The notes beneath the pieces are model-generated. The model was given only the letters and a program-made list of their open reading frames with translations. It searched no databases and was not told where the DNA came from. From contig CALNXK010000022.1 of the NCBI GenBank assembly GCA_942486035.1, positions 3,126,501 through 3,190,500 of the forward strand: a stretch of DNA of 64,000 bases, read 5' to 3'. The position numbers and the translations under genes are program-made. The stretch comes from Porites lobata (lineage: Eukaryota > Cnidaria > Anthozoa > Scleractinia > Poritidae). Below, in pieces: positions 35,358 to 47,267 of the stretch (the stretch's first letter is position 1; each line of letters opens with the position of its first letter).

Positions 35358-38300
35358 CTGAAAACAAGAGAGAAAAACTTCATGATTTTAAAGACGAGCC
35401 GTATAGGTCTTCATTGGGAAAGAGTTGTTATCGCGCGGTTTGAACGCCTAAACGCATCATAAATGTAACGCTATAAACTGCAGTGGTTTCACATTCTTTA
35501 AGGACCCGACACTCGGCGACACTTTGAGAAAGTTAAGCCAAGCACAGTGGGAATCATCGACTTTAGAGGGTTAGCATTTGGAAAAAAATCATGAATTATT
35601 GGAAATTGTTCTAACATTTTTATTTTTTTTCATGTAGGCCCCCCCTCTTTGATAAACATAAATATTTTAAACGGTAATCCATTTAAAAACAACAGGCCTT
35701 GCTGAAAAAAATCGTGCCCCAAAAAATTCATTCTTATGGAAAATTTGAGATGTTATTCAAACATTTTAGTTACCGTAATTATTGGTTTTTAAACCATCAG
35801 TAAGAAGTCCACATATAAACTTGATTAATCACGATGGGGTACGGTAACCATTTCTGATTATTTGTATCATGGTGCATTGTACTAAATTAACAAGTATTAG
35901 CATACTTTCTGTTAATTTCAAATACAACACAAATACAAAAACTGTATAACATTTCAATAGACAAACCGTCTTTTACCCCGAAACATTTTAGAAAAGTGGG
36001 AGAAGCTAGCTGAGGCCTCCTTAGTTTATAACCCTCAGAATTCTCATTATCCACGATTCTCTAATAGTTCTCATATGGTTCACAGCTTCCCTGTCGTTTC
36101 CATAGACATTTACTGAGTTGAAAGGCGTTCATGCACAATACATACGAACCAAACGAGGCCTTTCTTTTCGCTTCCTGGGCGGTTCAATAATTTTCCACTC
36201 ACATAGACCACATAATCATCAACAATAATGCATTAATGGACTTTGAATACTTGCGCGCTGGAGGGATTCTGAAAAAGTTATATTATCAGAGCTTCCAACC
36301 ACTGCGCATAAAAGTAAAATACTCGGCTGGAGCCTTAATTTTACCTTTCGTGTTCCAGGCGATACCTCAGTGGTGCACAAACTGGTCGACACAATTTTTG
36401 ATTTGAAGATAACTCTGTGTGTTGTTCGCTCTAACAAACTTCTAAAACACAGGTGTCGTGTGTGTGTGTGTCTACCTCGCGCCCGAGTCTACCTCACGCT
36501 GCGAAGAAATCCGTTACATGGTTTAACTTAAGTAAAGTGAATACCGGCTCGTGCGCCGCTCAGCAAGTAGGGTAGGATAAATGGAAACGACTGGTTTCTT
36601 AACACGACAATGCGCGCGGAGGTAGGTTTCATATTTCTTTCCACCAATCAGGTTACGTTGTCAGGTTATGATTGACGTTTTCGAGTAAACATTAGAGTGG
36701 GGTTCCGCGTTCGATACATCATTGTTACTTATATTTCCGCTTTTCACATCTGTTTACTTTTAATAACTCTCATAAAATTCGAAGTGGAGAAAATGAGAAT
36801 ATTGTAGGCGTGAATAACTTGTCAGATGGAAGCACAAATGAGTTGTGATTCTTGTTCTCGGGGTGTCGGCTCCCAATATTGACCAAACTATTGTGCGGCG
36901 AATATTTGATGATGTTTTCTTAACTTGGTTACAACAATAGGGCTCAAAGGACCTTTTGATTCTATGCTAACAGCCTTGAAAGGCTAAACAATGAGTCTTA
37001 AAAAGACAAAGTAATATAAAGAAAATTTGACATGTGTAAAATCGAACCAAACTGTTTATCTTTTGATATAATTGACAAGTTTTTTGAAATCGATTACATG
37101 CATTTCACCTGTTACCAAATTCGTGTGCCAATGGACCAGGTTTAGCGATAGAAAATCGTTTCACTTGAAATACCTTTAGGACGTTTTAACTGAAAACATA
37201 AATGTGCATAATTCACTTCATGAATGGTTAATAGTCTTGAAGCAATCTACCAGCAATTCTGCTTTAAGTTGGGTTAAAGAAGTTAAGAATTTCACTGAGT
37301 CCGTACTATAAAAGTTATGTATCATGGATTTATTGTTACAAATGCGAGAAATATTTGTCGGTCCAAAACGAATTTAAGGTGTTTTTTTAAATTAAATGCT
37401 TACACTTTTTCTCATCCCATACAGTTTCGAAAATATGTCTCTATACAGATACTCCGAAGGAAAAGTAAATAAGCTAAAAGATACAAAAATGAGACTAGCA
37501 AACGAGACTGACAGCAAGCTGACATTGAAAAATTTGAGACAAATGAAAGACTCGTAATCAGTTTCAACTTATTGCCTTGTCAAATGGGATTTCTGATTAT
37601 ATAAACATCCAGAATTTATCTGTCAAGTATTACCAAAGGCATTTGTAAATTTAAAATCTTCTCTCTTTCCTTGTCTACCTGTTCCTAACGCATTTTTCAG
37701 TCTCCCGAAATATTAAACTACTTTAAAATTTTGTGTGTTAGTGAAAGATCTAAGCATATTGAAGATGAATCAAAAAATTAGTTTATGAATGGTCGTCGTA
37801 AGCTAGGTGAGCGAAATTAGCGAATGAAAAAGCGTATGGTTGGCAAATTCTAACACCGTTCAAGGCAGACGCAACAAAATCGTAGAAAAGAAAGTTAGTT
37901 CTTTTAGAAATACTTGCTTGCCGTCTGCTTTTAATCTTAATAATTTCAACTTTTCACGGATCTAAGAGCTTTTTAAGCCGTGGATGAAAGAGGTGGAAAA
38001 TTTTTAACATAAGACGTTAGAAAGTGAGATGAAAACGGAGAAGAAACGGCTATTCATTGACAATGCCCACTGGCACGACGATCGATTCTACATTTGATAA
38101 ATACTAAAATAATACTTCTGCTAATTTTTCAAAACTAAAAGAAGATTCTTGCTGCATCTTAGTCTTTCAGAAAACAGATATACACTTGGTTAATATAACT
38201 CTTAGCTTTTAAATGAATCAGAAATCGTTTAAAGCAAAAAACAACTAACTGAAAGGAATTTTAAATTATTCGTTAAACATCCTTTTATGTTTATGTTTTA

Positions 38301-41300
38301 AGATATCCCATACCGCTAATAGATAAGAAAAAAATAAAGTACGATTTGGTTTCAAATAATCGAATCTTAAAACACAAAGCGCTGGTTGTAATTAAGTAGT
38401 TAGAAGAACACTGTTTAAGTCTGTTTAACTGCTCCATGCAAAATTACTGCAGCCAAACACTTTGCACTAAACATTGTATACATGTTTCGATTTAGTTGTT
38501 ATACTTCCGAAATGAAAAATAGGATGCAGGTGGAGTTCGGTCAAATGCGCGCAAAATGTCTCATTTTTTCTTATCGAGCTACGGAAAGAGTGATAATTCC
38601 CTCTTTACCGGATTCCTATCTATAAAGAACATGCACACAGCAACTGCGCGAGTTAATACCCAGTAAACGCCGGACTGAATTAAAGTTTATTTTCAATAGG
38701 ATTTTGTGGCGTATTTTAAGCTCACAGACGCTTTCAGACGTTTGTTGATTAACACATTGGTTTAGGGAACGGCGGAAGATCTTAGAAAAGCTAAAGAACA
38801 TTTGATCTTTGAATTAAATTCGATTAGATCTTTAAAAGGATTCTTTTGACTAGGTCTAAGTATGCGAAAAATCGAGTGGAGGAAATCGCTGTGCATACTT
38901 AAATATACATTAAAAATAAAATAAATCAAAATATACAAAGTATTTCATTTGCGTTCATAGTGTTTGACAAACTCTATTTTCCAAGATTTGAGCATTTCTT
39001 AAAAGCAATCGAAGTTATTCCAAGCTATAAGTTAAAACAACGACACTTTTAAGTTACCTGAAAAGTATCTTGAAACATGTGCACTGGTGAAACTACAGAT
39101 AATTCAAGTTGATGAGGAATGACGTCTACGTAGCTTAGCTCGTTGCGTTGAATACTTGCCCGCACCTAAAGCTAAATATCTTGCGATGGTTGCAGCTGTG
39201 TATTTTTAGGAGTGGAACCCTCCTGAAACAGAGTCTTTATTTAAATATTGCATAGTAATTTCCATATGTTTTAGTCACTGGAACAGGTGAAACTGAACCT
39301 CTGGTCCGGAGTGCTGTGCCCATTTCCGTCAGCAACGCTTTAAAAACTAAGAAGATCCGCGGAACATTCACCCTGTTTCCGATTTTTGCGGAGAGCAAAT
39401 TGCAGTCTGATAAGGAAATTGTTCTTCGAGTTACAAGTGTACTTGACTCGCAATCCAAAACAAAATAAGCTCACACGTGTCCCATCAAACATATGTCATT
39501 GTTGCTTCCGATCGAGAGAACTTACTCTATTCAAATTCAAATCCCAGCACAATGCATCTTATTCGTTTGTTGAAAGAGAATAGGAGCCCCTCTTACAAGG
39601 TTAAGTTCTCTTAAACGGGCCATTGTCATTAAGAGCTAAGAGCCACCCAACAAGATCTTGCTCCAAAGAGCAGAATTAAATGGAGTCTATTGAATGTGGT
39701 TGTTTGAAACAAAGATTCCTGAAGTTTCCTTATCTCGATCAATACAATACAAAAAACTTTTTTTAATACATTTTGTTTGAATAATTATGTGTGAAATGGA
39801 AAGTAACACCCTGACAAGCACTTCACAAAAGTACGAAGTAATCTCAGAGCGCATGCGTTTTTGTTTTTGAGATTATTAAAGTGTACCTCTGACAGATCAA
39901 ACCTTTCAAATTGGTAGACGCAAAAGCAAACATCTAACCGCAATAATTCACTGTGACTCATATTTATTCTTAAAATTTAACCATTGCACTTCGGTTGGGG
40001 GCGTCTTCGGTCCCTTACGGCGTCAGCACGCTGTCTTTCTTGCATGTTTCTTTTGGTGCATAGCCGGTTAAGTGATTGGAAAGATAACAACAATGATACC
40101 GAATTGAACTACAAATGACGCATTGTTGGGACCTATATTGACACAACTTATTGTCTGAGAAACATTCTTAATTTCTTAGCCGCTCCATACACTCAGCGGA
40201 ATCTACGACTTGACTTGATCTTTAATCACTCGGTATGAAGGAGATAATTAACCCGATTAATACATTTGCTCTGGTGGGCTGGCTCTTCGTATTAACTCTA
40301 AAATGATATAAGCCTTACGTATTTTTTCTTGTGATTTGCAAGGTGTTTAAACAAAAGCTTCGATTTCTTTGTTGCGCTTCCCTGCTTACCCTAAGGGTGT
40401 CGCGTGGCGGCACGTGCCAGCTTCTGAAAAAATAACACTATCATGGGTTCCCGATGGATAAGAAAAACTCCAAGGGCACTAAATGGGTTTACCGCAATAT
40501 ATCGAAGTGTGACAAGATTTCGTTTAGAATTGAAAGAAAGTTTCGGGTTTTCAGTTACTTTTGCTTTGTCATTCCTCTTGTAATTAAAAGTAAACATATA
40601 GTTCGCAAAACCATCATTTGGTCTACTCAAGTCAAGAATATCACTTTGTCTATTCTGTAAGAACTACGGAAAGTGTCCCTCTAGAAAAAGAGAAAAAGAA
40701 AAAAAGAAAATAACAATCTTATAAGGTGTTTTTTTTTGGGCGGCAAAATCGAGGCAGGAGTAAAAACTACGTACTGAAAATTTATGAATGAGCTGTCAAA
40801 ACCGTGTCATTGCTATGAAGTAAATCCCGAAAAAAAATTAGCTTCCCCGTTAATTAATAAATTATACGCTCTTAATTAGCTTCTCTCGACGTGCCAAGTT
40901 GGGATAAATTTCTCAACAGTGGAAATAGAAAACACATATTTCCACCTGCATTTGTCTCGTAAACAAATATGAGATTTAATACTGACAGCATATACATTAC
41001 CGCATATATAGAAGTCGACAAACGAGAATGCAGGTTTTGTTATGTATTAAATGTTGCGGTAGATTTCGTAGTTTCTTGAACTGAAATTGTTTAACGCCAC
41101 AAAGAAAATGATACCAGAAATATGATGTTCCCCTTGAACCGATTTTGTTTACGTTTCGCAGAAAGTAATAAAAAATTAATAATCAAGTCAAAAATGATAA
41201 AGAAAACATTTCGTTTCATTTCCGAGTACTAAGACTAAAAAACGTCATTGTGAAAAGCAGCTCTTTACATTACCAGCTGTTCCAGTCGCTTGAATTGCAA

Positions 41301-43980
41301 GAAACCAAACAGTATTAGAGCCATAAAGAGATTAAATCGGTAGAAACTTTCTTCGCAAATGTTTCGCATATAGCAAAGTTCTTTTCTTTTTTTGCCATAT
41401 GAACGTTTTAGACAGTTTAGACGGAGGGCTAATTCAAAATTCATATTATCAAAGCGATGTTACAAAATTAGCCTGATTATCCAAGAAACCATGTTATTAT
41501 CAAGAGGTTTTCGTATTGAATAATTTATGTAATGTTATTATTTTTTCTCGTGTTTTAATTTACCAAATCGAATTTTTGTAGGGTTGATGAATTGTTAAAA
41601 AAGTATTGACGAGCTTTAGTATGGTCAAAACAAACATGGAACACTGAGATTACATTCAGAAAAACTGAAAAATAACTTGAAAGATTTTTGATCGGTGTTT
41701 GATACAACAGATTAGAAGAAATTGTCCTTTGCCTTCTGGTTTGTTAAATATTCACTGTTCAAGGTTCGGGTTAAATAGTTTATACTTCACATGAGAAGCT
41801 TGCAAGATTTAACAATATTTTAAGGACGCTAAATCAGAACACTGAAAATTTAATTAAAGGAACGTTGTTTTCATTCTTCATTTAACACTTTGATACAAAT
41901 CCTTAACACTTAACCGGACTTAACAAGAAATCAAGGTGCATATGAAATTAAGTTGCATTGGGACTAGATAACACGCCAATAAAAAAAAGCGGTTTAGATT
42001 TACGAGAACTTTTATAAGAGAAAAGCAAATATCGCCACATTTTCAATGTACTTCTCTGGCATGGATGTTTATAAGGTATTGAGGAATTCATCCCTTCGCG
42101 ACTACTGAGTACTGAGTATCTTAAAGAAATTTAGTTACATAGAGACAAATGTAATGTTTCTCGCAGAGGAAGCAGTGTAAATTAAATTGTGGCAAATTGT
42201 GAGTGCTGAGAAACTTAACAAATCCTTGTGAATCTCTTGAAAGTACTAGAATGAAAAGCGATTTTTAAATCAGGAATCCAAAAAAATGTTTTTTATTCCG
42301 GCGAGGATTCCTGGTTTATTCCACTCACTTTCTTCTAAAACTTGCAGTGATTCCAGAAAGAGATTTGTAAAGTTAATTACTTCTTAGCATGAACTTGCTT
42401 TATAATACAATTTACAATTGAGCTCATTTCATACTAGTGATGCGCAGTGTATACGTTGTGGGTCAAATGTATCCTTGGTTTAAATTTTATCTCCCTTTCT
42501 TTCAAACTCATTATCAGACATATAAGGGAACCTATAATAAATCAGCCCTAAACACTGCCCTAAATTAATTGCCGTAGTGCCAGCCTTACATTCAGTTTTG
42601 TTTCCTGGGGAGCAGGGGGGGGGGGTATGGAGGAATTTAGGCCTAGCACGATAACATATGGCTGATCCCCCATTCAAATATTATTTTACCGAGTCATCCC
42701 TCCTCATAGCTCTTGATAATTTTCGTGATCTCCTCCCCCCCCTCCCCCCCCCCAAAAAAATCGTTTTATTTTATAAAAAAAATCGTGTATATTTTCTGTC
42801 AGTTTTTGCCCACAAAAAAATCATCATCAACGTTAAGAAGAAAGGGACCGCGGAGGGTGGGAAAAGTAAGATCCCTTCAGTTCCATCCTTTGCAACATAC
42901 TTTCCTTTACGGCGTCACTTAGAAGTCGTCCTGAAATAGATTCTCGACCGTAAAATAATGGCGTAATGAAATTAATACAGTCATTATTTCATCTTTCTAC
43001 ACATCTTCTGTTTCTATCCAAGCAAAATTAAATAGCCATCTTTGAGTTCCCAAAACTCTCACTTACAAAACTGGGATGAGTGCAAAACCTTTCTTGCGAA
43101 GATAAGATATGATTTATTTGCTTAAGAATAAACATCAATAGCGTGACACTAAGCCTCGCTTTGAAACAGAGGATTGGAGCAACTCGGAAATGGCCTACTT
43201 TCTTTTAGACCGATGTTTCTCCAAATGTTTAGTTTTGTTAGACTCGGAGATATGGCTTTGTTACGGAATAAATCAAATACTGCTCTTCTTGCCATCTTGT
43301 ATAAGCGCTGCTTATTGTCAGCAAATCTTAAGTAGTACAGTTATGATTTACAGCAAGTACAAAGAACAGAAACATGAATGAAGGATCTGACGACGTAGAC
43401 GACGGACTGGCAAGACCCTGGCAAGGACTGAAAAAGGGAAAGAATGTTTAGAAAACGTCTTTTGCAAAATTAAACAGCGCTATGTACTAACTTAAACGAA
43501 TCGCTCGACGACGTCGAACAAGGCAGGATTCAGCGATAAAGTTGGAAGCTTTTTCACCACCGTTGACATGATTTAGCGCACTACGGAATATGCGAAGAAC
43601 TTTAGAGACAACATGGGACTACACACGGGCGTGACTTAGACATTGCATGCAATAAATATCTTCCATAAAGTATATGTATCTGGGCCTCTTCTCGGAAGAG
43701 AGCCGTCAGTCTTTGCATTTCGGGAGGTACGACTGTATTAGTATAGATGCATTTTTAGCCATGTCGGGCCCCCTCAAATGTCAACTTTCTTTCTGGGGGA
43801 GCATACCCCCGGATCCCAAATTAGACCCCCACTCTCAACCCTGCTACGCGGTCTGTGACTCAGTACACTGGCCTCAAGCATATCGGATGTTGCACCCCAC
43901 CCTTGGAAACACTTACAATATGGATAGCCTGTCCTATGTCAGTAGTTCCAAAATCATGACCTAGCCTTAAGAATAGGCGC
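35358..43980. other. 8.6-kb gene-free region upstream of Lhx2/9
   Basis: I see no supported exon on either strand and unusually few mobile-element signatures compared with the rest of the window. A short (GT)n run is at about 36456-36470. It could hold the Lhx2/9 promoter, a 5' exon and distal regulatory DNA, but no individual site can be assigned by eye. Confidence 0.4.
42611..42765. repeat. poly-G and poly-C tracts
   Basis: A run of ten G starts near 42616, and C-runs broken by single T (cctcccccccctcc) lie at about 42730-42755, followed by A-runs. The flanking frames (42658-42939) are low-complexity artefacts. Confidence 0.7.
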
Positions 43981-44335
43981 TACCGTAAACTGCCGCTTAT
44001 AAGCCCCCCCTCCGGTTATAGGCCCACCTACATGCAAACAAAAAAATACATCCGATTATAAGTCCATCCGGATATAAGCCCCCCTCCGGTTTTTGTTTTT
44101 GTTTTGAAATTTAACTGAATTCGGTTTATTGCTGCCTTTTTAAGGCTTCAATAAATTGTAAGAGTAATAAATTTAAATCATACGTCGATCAACAGCGCTG
44201 TTGCTCATTCCGAAACGTTTTTTTCGTCCGCTTATATAAGCCCATCCGGATATAAGCCCCCCCCGTTTATAAGCCCACCCAAAACCCCTTACGAACTTGT
44301 GTAAGCCCAGGGCTTATAAGCGGCAGTTTACGGTA
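43981..44335. mobile_element. MITE with TA ends and about 25-bp inverted repeats
   Basis: The left end taccgtaaactgccgcttat is the reverse complement of the right end, and the outermost bases are TA on each side, as with Tc1/mariner insertions. The interior repeats units such as ataagcccccc and atccggatataagccc. The terminal taccgtaaa is shared with the element at 14882-15259. Confidence 0.8.
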
Positions 44336-45016
44336 TTTGTTCCAAAAAGGCAAGCACGAGGCAAGCGAAGGGCCTTCCCCTGTGGCGTTTGTCTCAAGCC
44401 CGTCACTCAGCTCCTCCTTTTGCTCACCTGAAAAACACGAGCGAACAATTATTATGTCTGTTCTGCAGGCTAATAATGACCGCACTAGGCAGCAAAAACT
44501 CTTAGAGGTACTTTGGGGTAGGATACTGTCCACAGATGGAGAAGTTGGAACTTCCACCATTAACTCTGGGAGTCAGTGCAAGGGTTGAGAAGATAACTCA
44601 ATTTTCAAAAGGAATCAACTTCTTAGACTTTGTATTAATAGACAGAAACTGCCAATAAAAAATCATTGATGTGGCGGGTGAACGTGCCACAAAAATGTGA
44701 TTGTAGAATGTTTCATTAATAGCCTATGATGCATTGAAGTAGCTCGTACATGATATTCCAGACACAGTATATAAACAACAACAACAAAAAGAGCTTTTAA
44801 GTGATTGATCTATTTTAATATACTTCTTGTGAGTTGTGGAATGACCAGTTCACGGTCTTATTCAATTACATTTTAATTAGTATCCAATCACTTGGTGAAA
44901 CATCCTTTTTTAACCATTCCCTCCTTCACAGTGGTATAATTTGCACACTTTGTGTATTACTCACAGAATTATTTGGTCAAGCCTGACATTTTTAAATACC
45001 CTAAAAAAAATTTGTT
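44336..45016. other. gene-free stretch; 3' side of the C1orf53-like gene
   Basis: No recognised domain. Opposed open frames at 44267-44588 are unsupported. The 3' UTR of the minus-strand gene to the right must lie here. Confidence 0.35.
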
Positions 45017-46860
45017 TCACACATAAAATGCAGTGTTGAACTTCTTTTTACTTTGTCCTGGTACATTTTCTTGACCATATGGGCACTGTAAAGAGAAAGA
45101 AAAAAAATTAAAAAGCCAAATAAAAAATTATCATCTTGGGCAGGGACAGTTCCATTCTCTCTCAGCCTAGAAAAATGTAATAAAGATGGGCTAGCACAGA
45201 AACTACTGGTTTTGCAGGTCAATATATAGTGCTATGGTTCTACTTTTACTAAGAGGACTAAAGGTTAGAAGAAACGTTTATGATCCTACTAGTTTTTCTG
45301 ATCAATTTTATTTTCCTGAAAGAAAACCAAAACATAAGACTATTCTAAGATAGTAGCAACTCACATGCCGACAGCCATTTCCACAGCAAGCCCTGCGTTT
45401 TCTAAGAAATTCTTCTGTGAAGACCATGTATCCGGTAACAGGATCAGTATAAGTATTTTCCCCCTTCTGCAACAAAAAAAATTGAAAAAAGTTAAGTTGT
45501 GAAAAATATTGCTAGTGACAACTGGGTCTTCCAATAAAGATTTCTAAATTTCACTTTGTAAAATTAAAAAACAGTAAAACTGTCAAAGCTCTGCTATTAA
45601 AGTTCCACTTGATTCATGCAGCAAATGAGTTTGTCTACTCCTGTAAAGTTAACCTTCCCTGCATAACATGAATTGGCATGTCCTGTAATGGTTAATATCT
45701 GTGGTCCAGTTTTTACTGAGATGGACAGAGGCACCTAGAGCCGAAGACAACCTTTTGAGCCTGCTGGTTTTGAAAAAAGCTGAAAGGGTGTTCCAGAACA
45801 CCATATCATGCTGCACAACAAACAGAAAGAACAAGTATTGGGAGCACTCTTGTGGGATCTAGGACTTCAATCATTGATAAAGAGAAAAGTATATTATTTT
45901 CATCCACCTTTTCCACTCTTATTACTCCCTCACTCACTCTTACAACAGTCTTGGATGTTTAGTGAGCATAATATGAACAAATTTCTTGATTTCAAGACAA
46001 ATCCTTCTCATCATAGTCTCCTTCACAGCCTTTTTAGGGTCGTCACACAATGCCTCTCCCAACGGGAAGGAGCATTGCACAGGGAGGAGTGTTGCGTGAC
46101 AAACCTAAAAACGGTTGCAAAGGAGACTATTCTCATTCGTACCAAACCAAATGTTGCCATTTGCATGTGCACACAAATGGCACTCATCCAGCTCATACAC
46201 GATGCACTCGTAAACTGTCTTATGCTTAAATCAAAATAAATATCGAATAGTATAATGCATGTATTTCACTATAAATAAAAATATTGCATTGAATTACGAA
46301 ATCTAGAAAAAAATGTGCATGAGACATTCCTGTTTATCTCAAAATATGTTCAGTGTCTCATACTGATATTCTGTGTTCACCAAGATGTACCTTTGCCATG
46401 GTTACAGCAATGACATCGTAATCACTCTTAAATTACCTATTCTTAATATGTGTCATTTAAGACACGTGTTTAAGAGTGGGACACTCTTTCAAGCCACATA
46501 AAAGAGTCAATGCCCACTTATCAGTAGTGGCTTACCACTGCTTACCAAGCATGCAGTTTTATGCGCAAAATATATATTCTTCTCATTTTCAGATAACTTA
46601 TTCCATTGTAATTCTTCTCTTGCTTTGTGGTCTTGTGATTCTTCAGACACCTTTGTATGAGAGGATATCGTTCTTTTGATAGACACCTCGTTACAAGAGC
46701 AGAGACCAGCACCGTTCTGTGTCTTCTTGCAGCATTCCAGCTCTTCATCGCTGGTACCTGTTAATACGAGTCCTTGCGATGACATAGAGGCGATACAATG
46801 TCGGACGTTGGAAATCGACGACGTAACAGACTTAATGAGAGAGATGTAACGTCTAAGCAT
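45017..46860 (-). CDS. C1orf53: C1orf53-like small conserved protein (DUF5522 type), three exons
   Basis: Minus-strand exons: 46860-46546 (105 codons), 45466-45365 (34 codons), 45085-45017 (22 codons plus stop), all phase 0 with canonical sites (TTG|gtaagc, ttgcag|AAG, CAT|gtgagt, ttacag|TGC). The 161-aa product matches the C1orf53/DUF5522 family along its conserved half: LSENEKNIYFAHKTACL (89-105), then YTDPVTGYMVFTEEFL, then the cysteine cluster CCGNGCRHCPYG (131-142), and a C-terminus SKKKFNTAFYV like that of animal homologues. The cysteines suggest a metal site, but the function of the family is not established. The N-terminus (MLRRYISLIK, basic with no acids in the first 30 or so residues) looks like a mitochondrial presequence, which is inference. 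It lies head-to-head with the FAD oxidase gene. Confidence 0.92.
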
Positions 46861-47267
46861 AAGTCAATACTTGTCAAAACGTTGTTTTTATAAAAACATC
46901 GCTCTTTGATCAGCTGGACTAATGACAGTGACGCTGTACACAACGCACGTGGACAACCAGAGTCCAACCAGAGTTGATAATAACTTGACCGAACAAGTTT
47001 TGAAGTAAAAAATCGATGGCAATCCTATAGCTAAAGCAACATTTGTTTAGAACGTTTCTTTTCCAACTGTTGCCTCTCTTTTCTGGATACCCAGCGCGAT
47101 CGTAAAAACGGAAACTGAAAAAGAAAATTCAATTGATTTCGCAATTTTGACCGCTGTTGAGTGGCTCCTAAGCTTGACTCATCCCCAGTACTCTGTGACA
47201 ATAATCGCGTGACCCCTAGATTCTGTGCTCTTTGAAGCTCAAAAAGCTGTAGGCAGGGTCAGTGAGA
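46861..47267. promoter_or_regulatory. shared 407-bp intergenic region between two divergent genes
   Basis: The start codons of the C1orf53-like gene (minus) and the FAD oxidase gene (plus) lie only 407 bp apart, so both 5' UTRs and promoters must fit here. No TATA box stands out. Likely a bidirectional promoter, by position only. Confidence 0.5.

Noticed and set aside
36219..36437. Possible 5' exon of Lhx2/9 on the minus strand
   Set aside because: No similarity to the N-termini of Lhx2/9 proteins and no phase-0 donor matching the ttttcag|AGT acceptor of the LIM1 exon could be identified with confidence.
42658..42939. 93-codon frame with a Pro/Lys-rich peptide
   Set aside because: Low-complexity translation of poly-C and poly-A runs.
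45808..46239. 143-codon plus-strand frame
   Set aside because: It lies within the first intron of the minus-strand C1orf53-like gene, has no recognised domain and a biased composition. No splice or start context.
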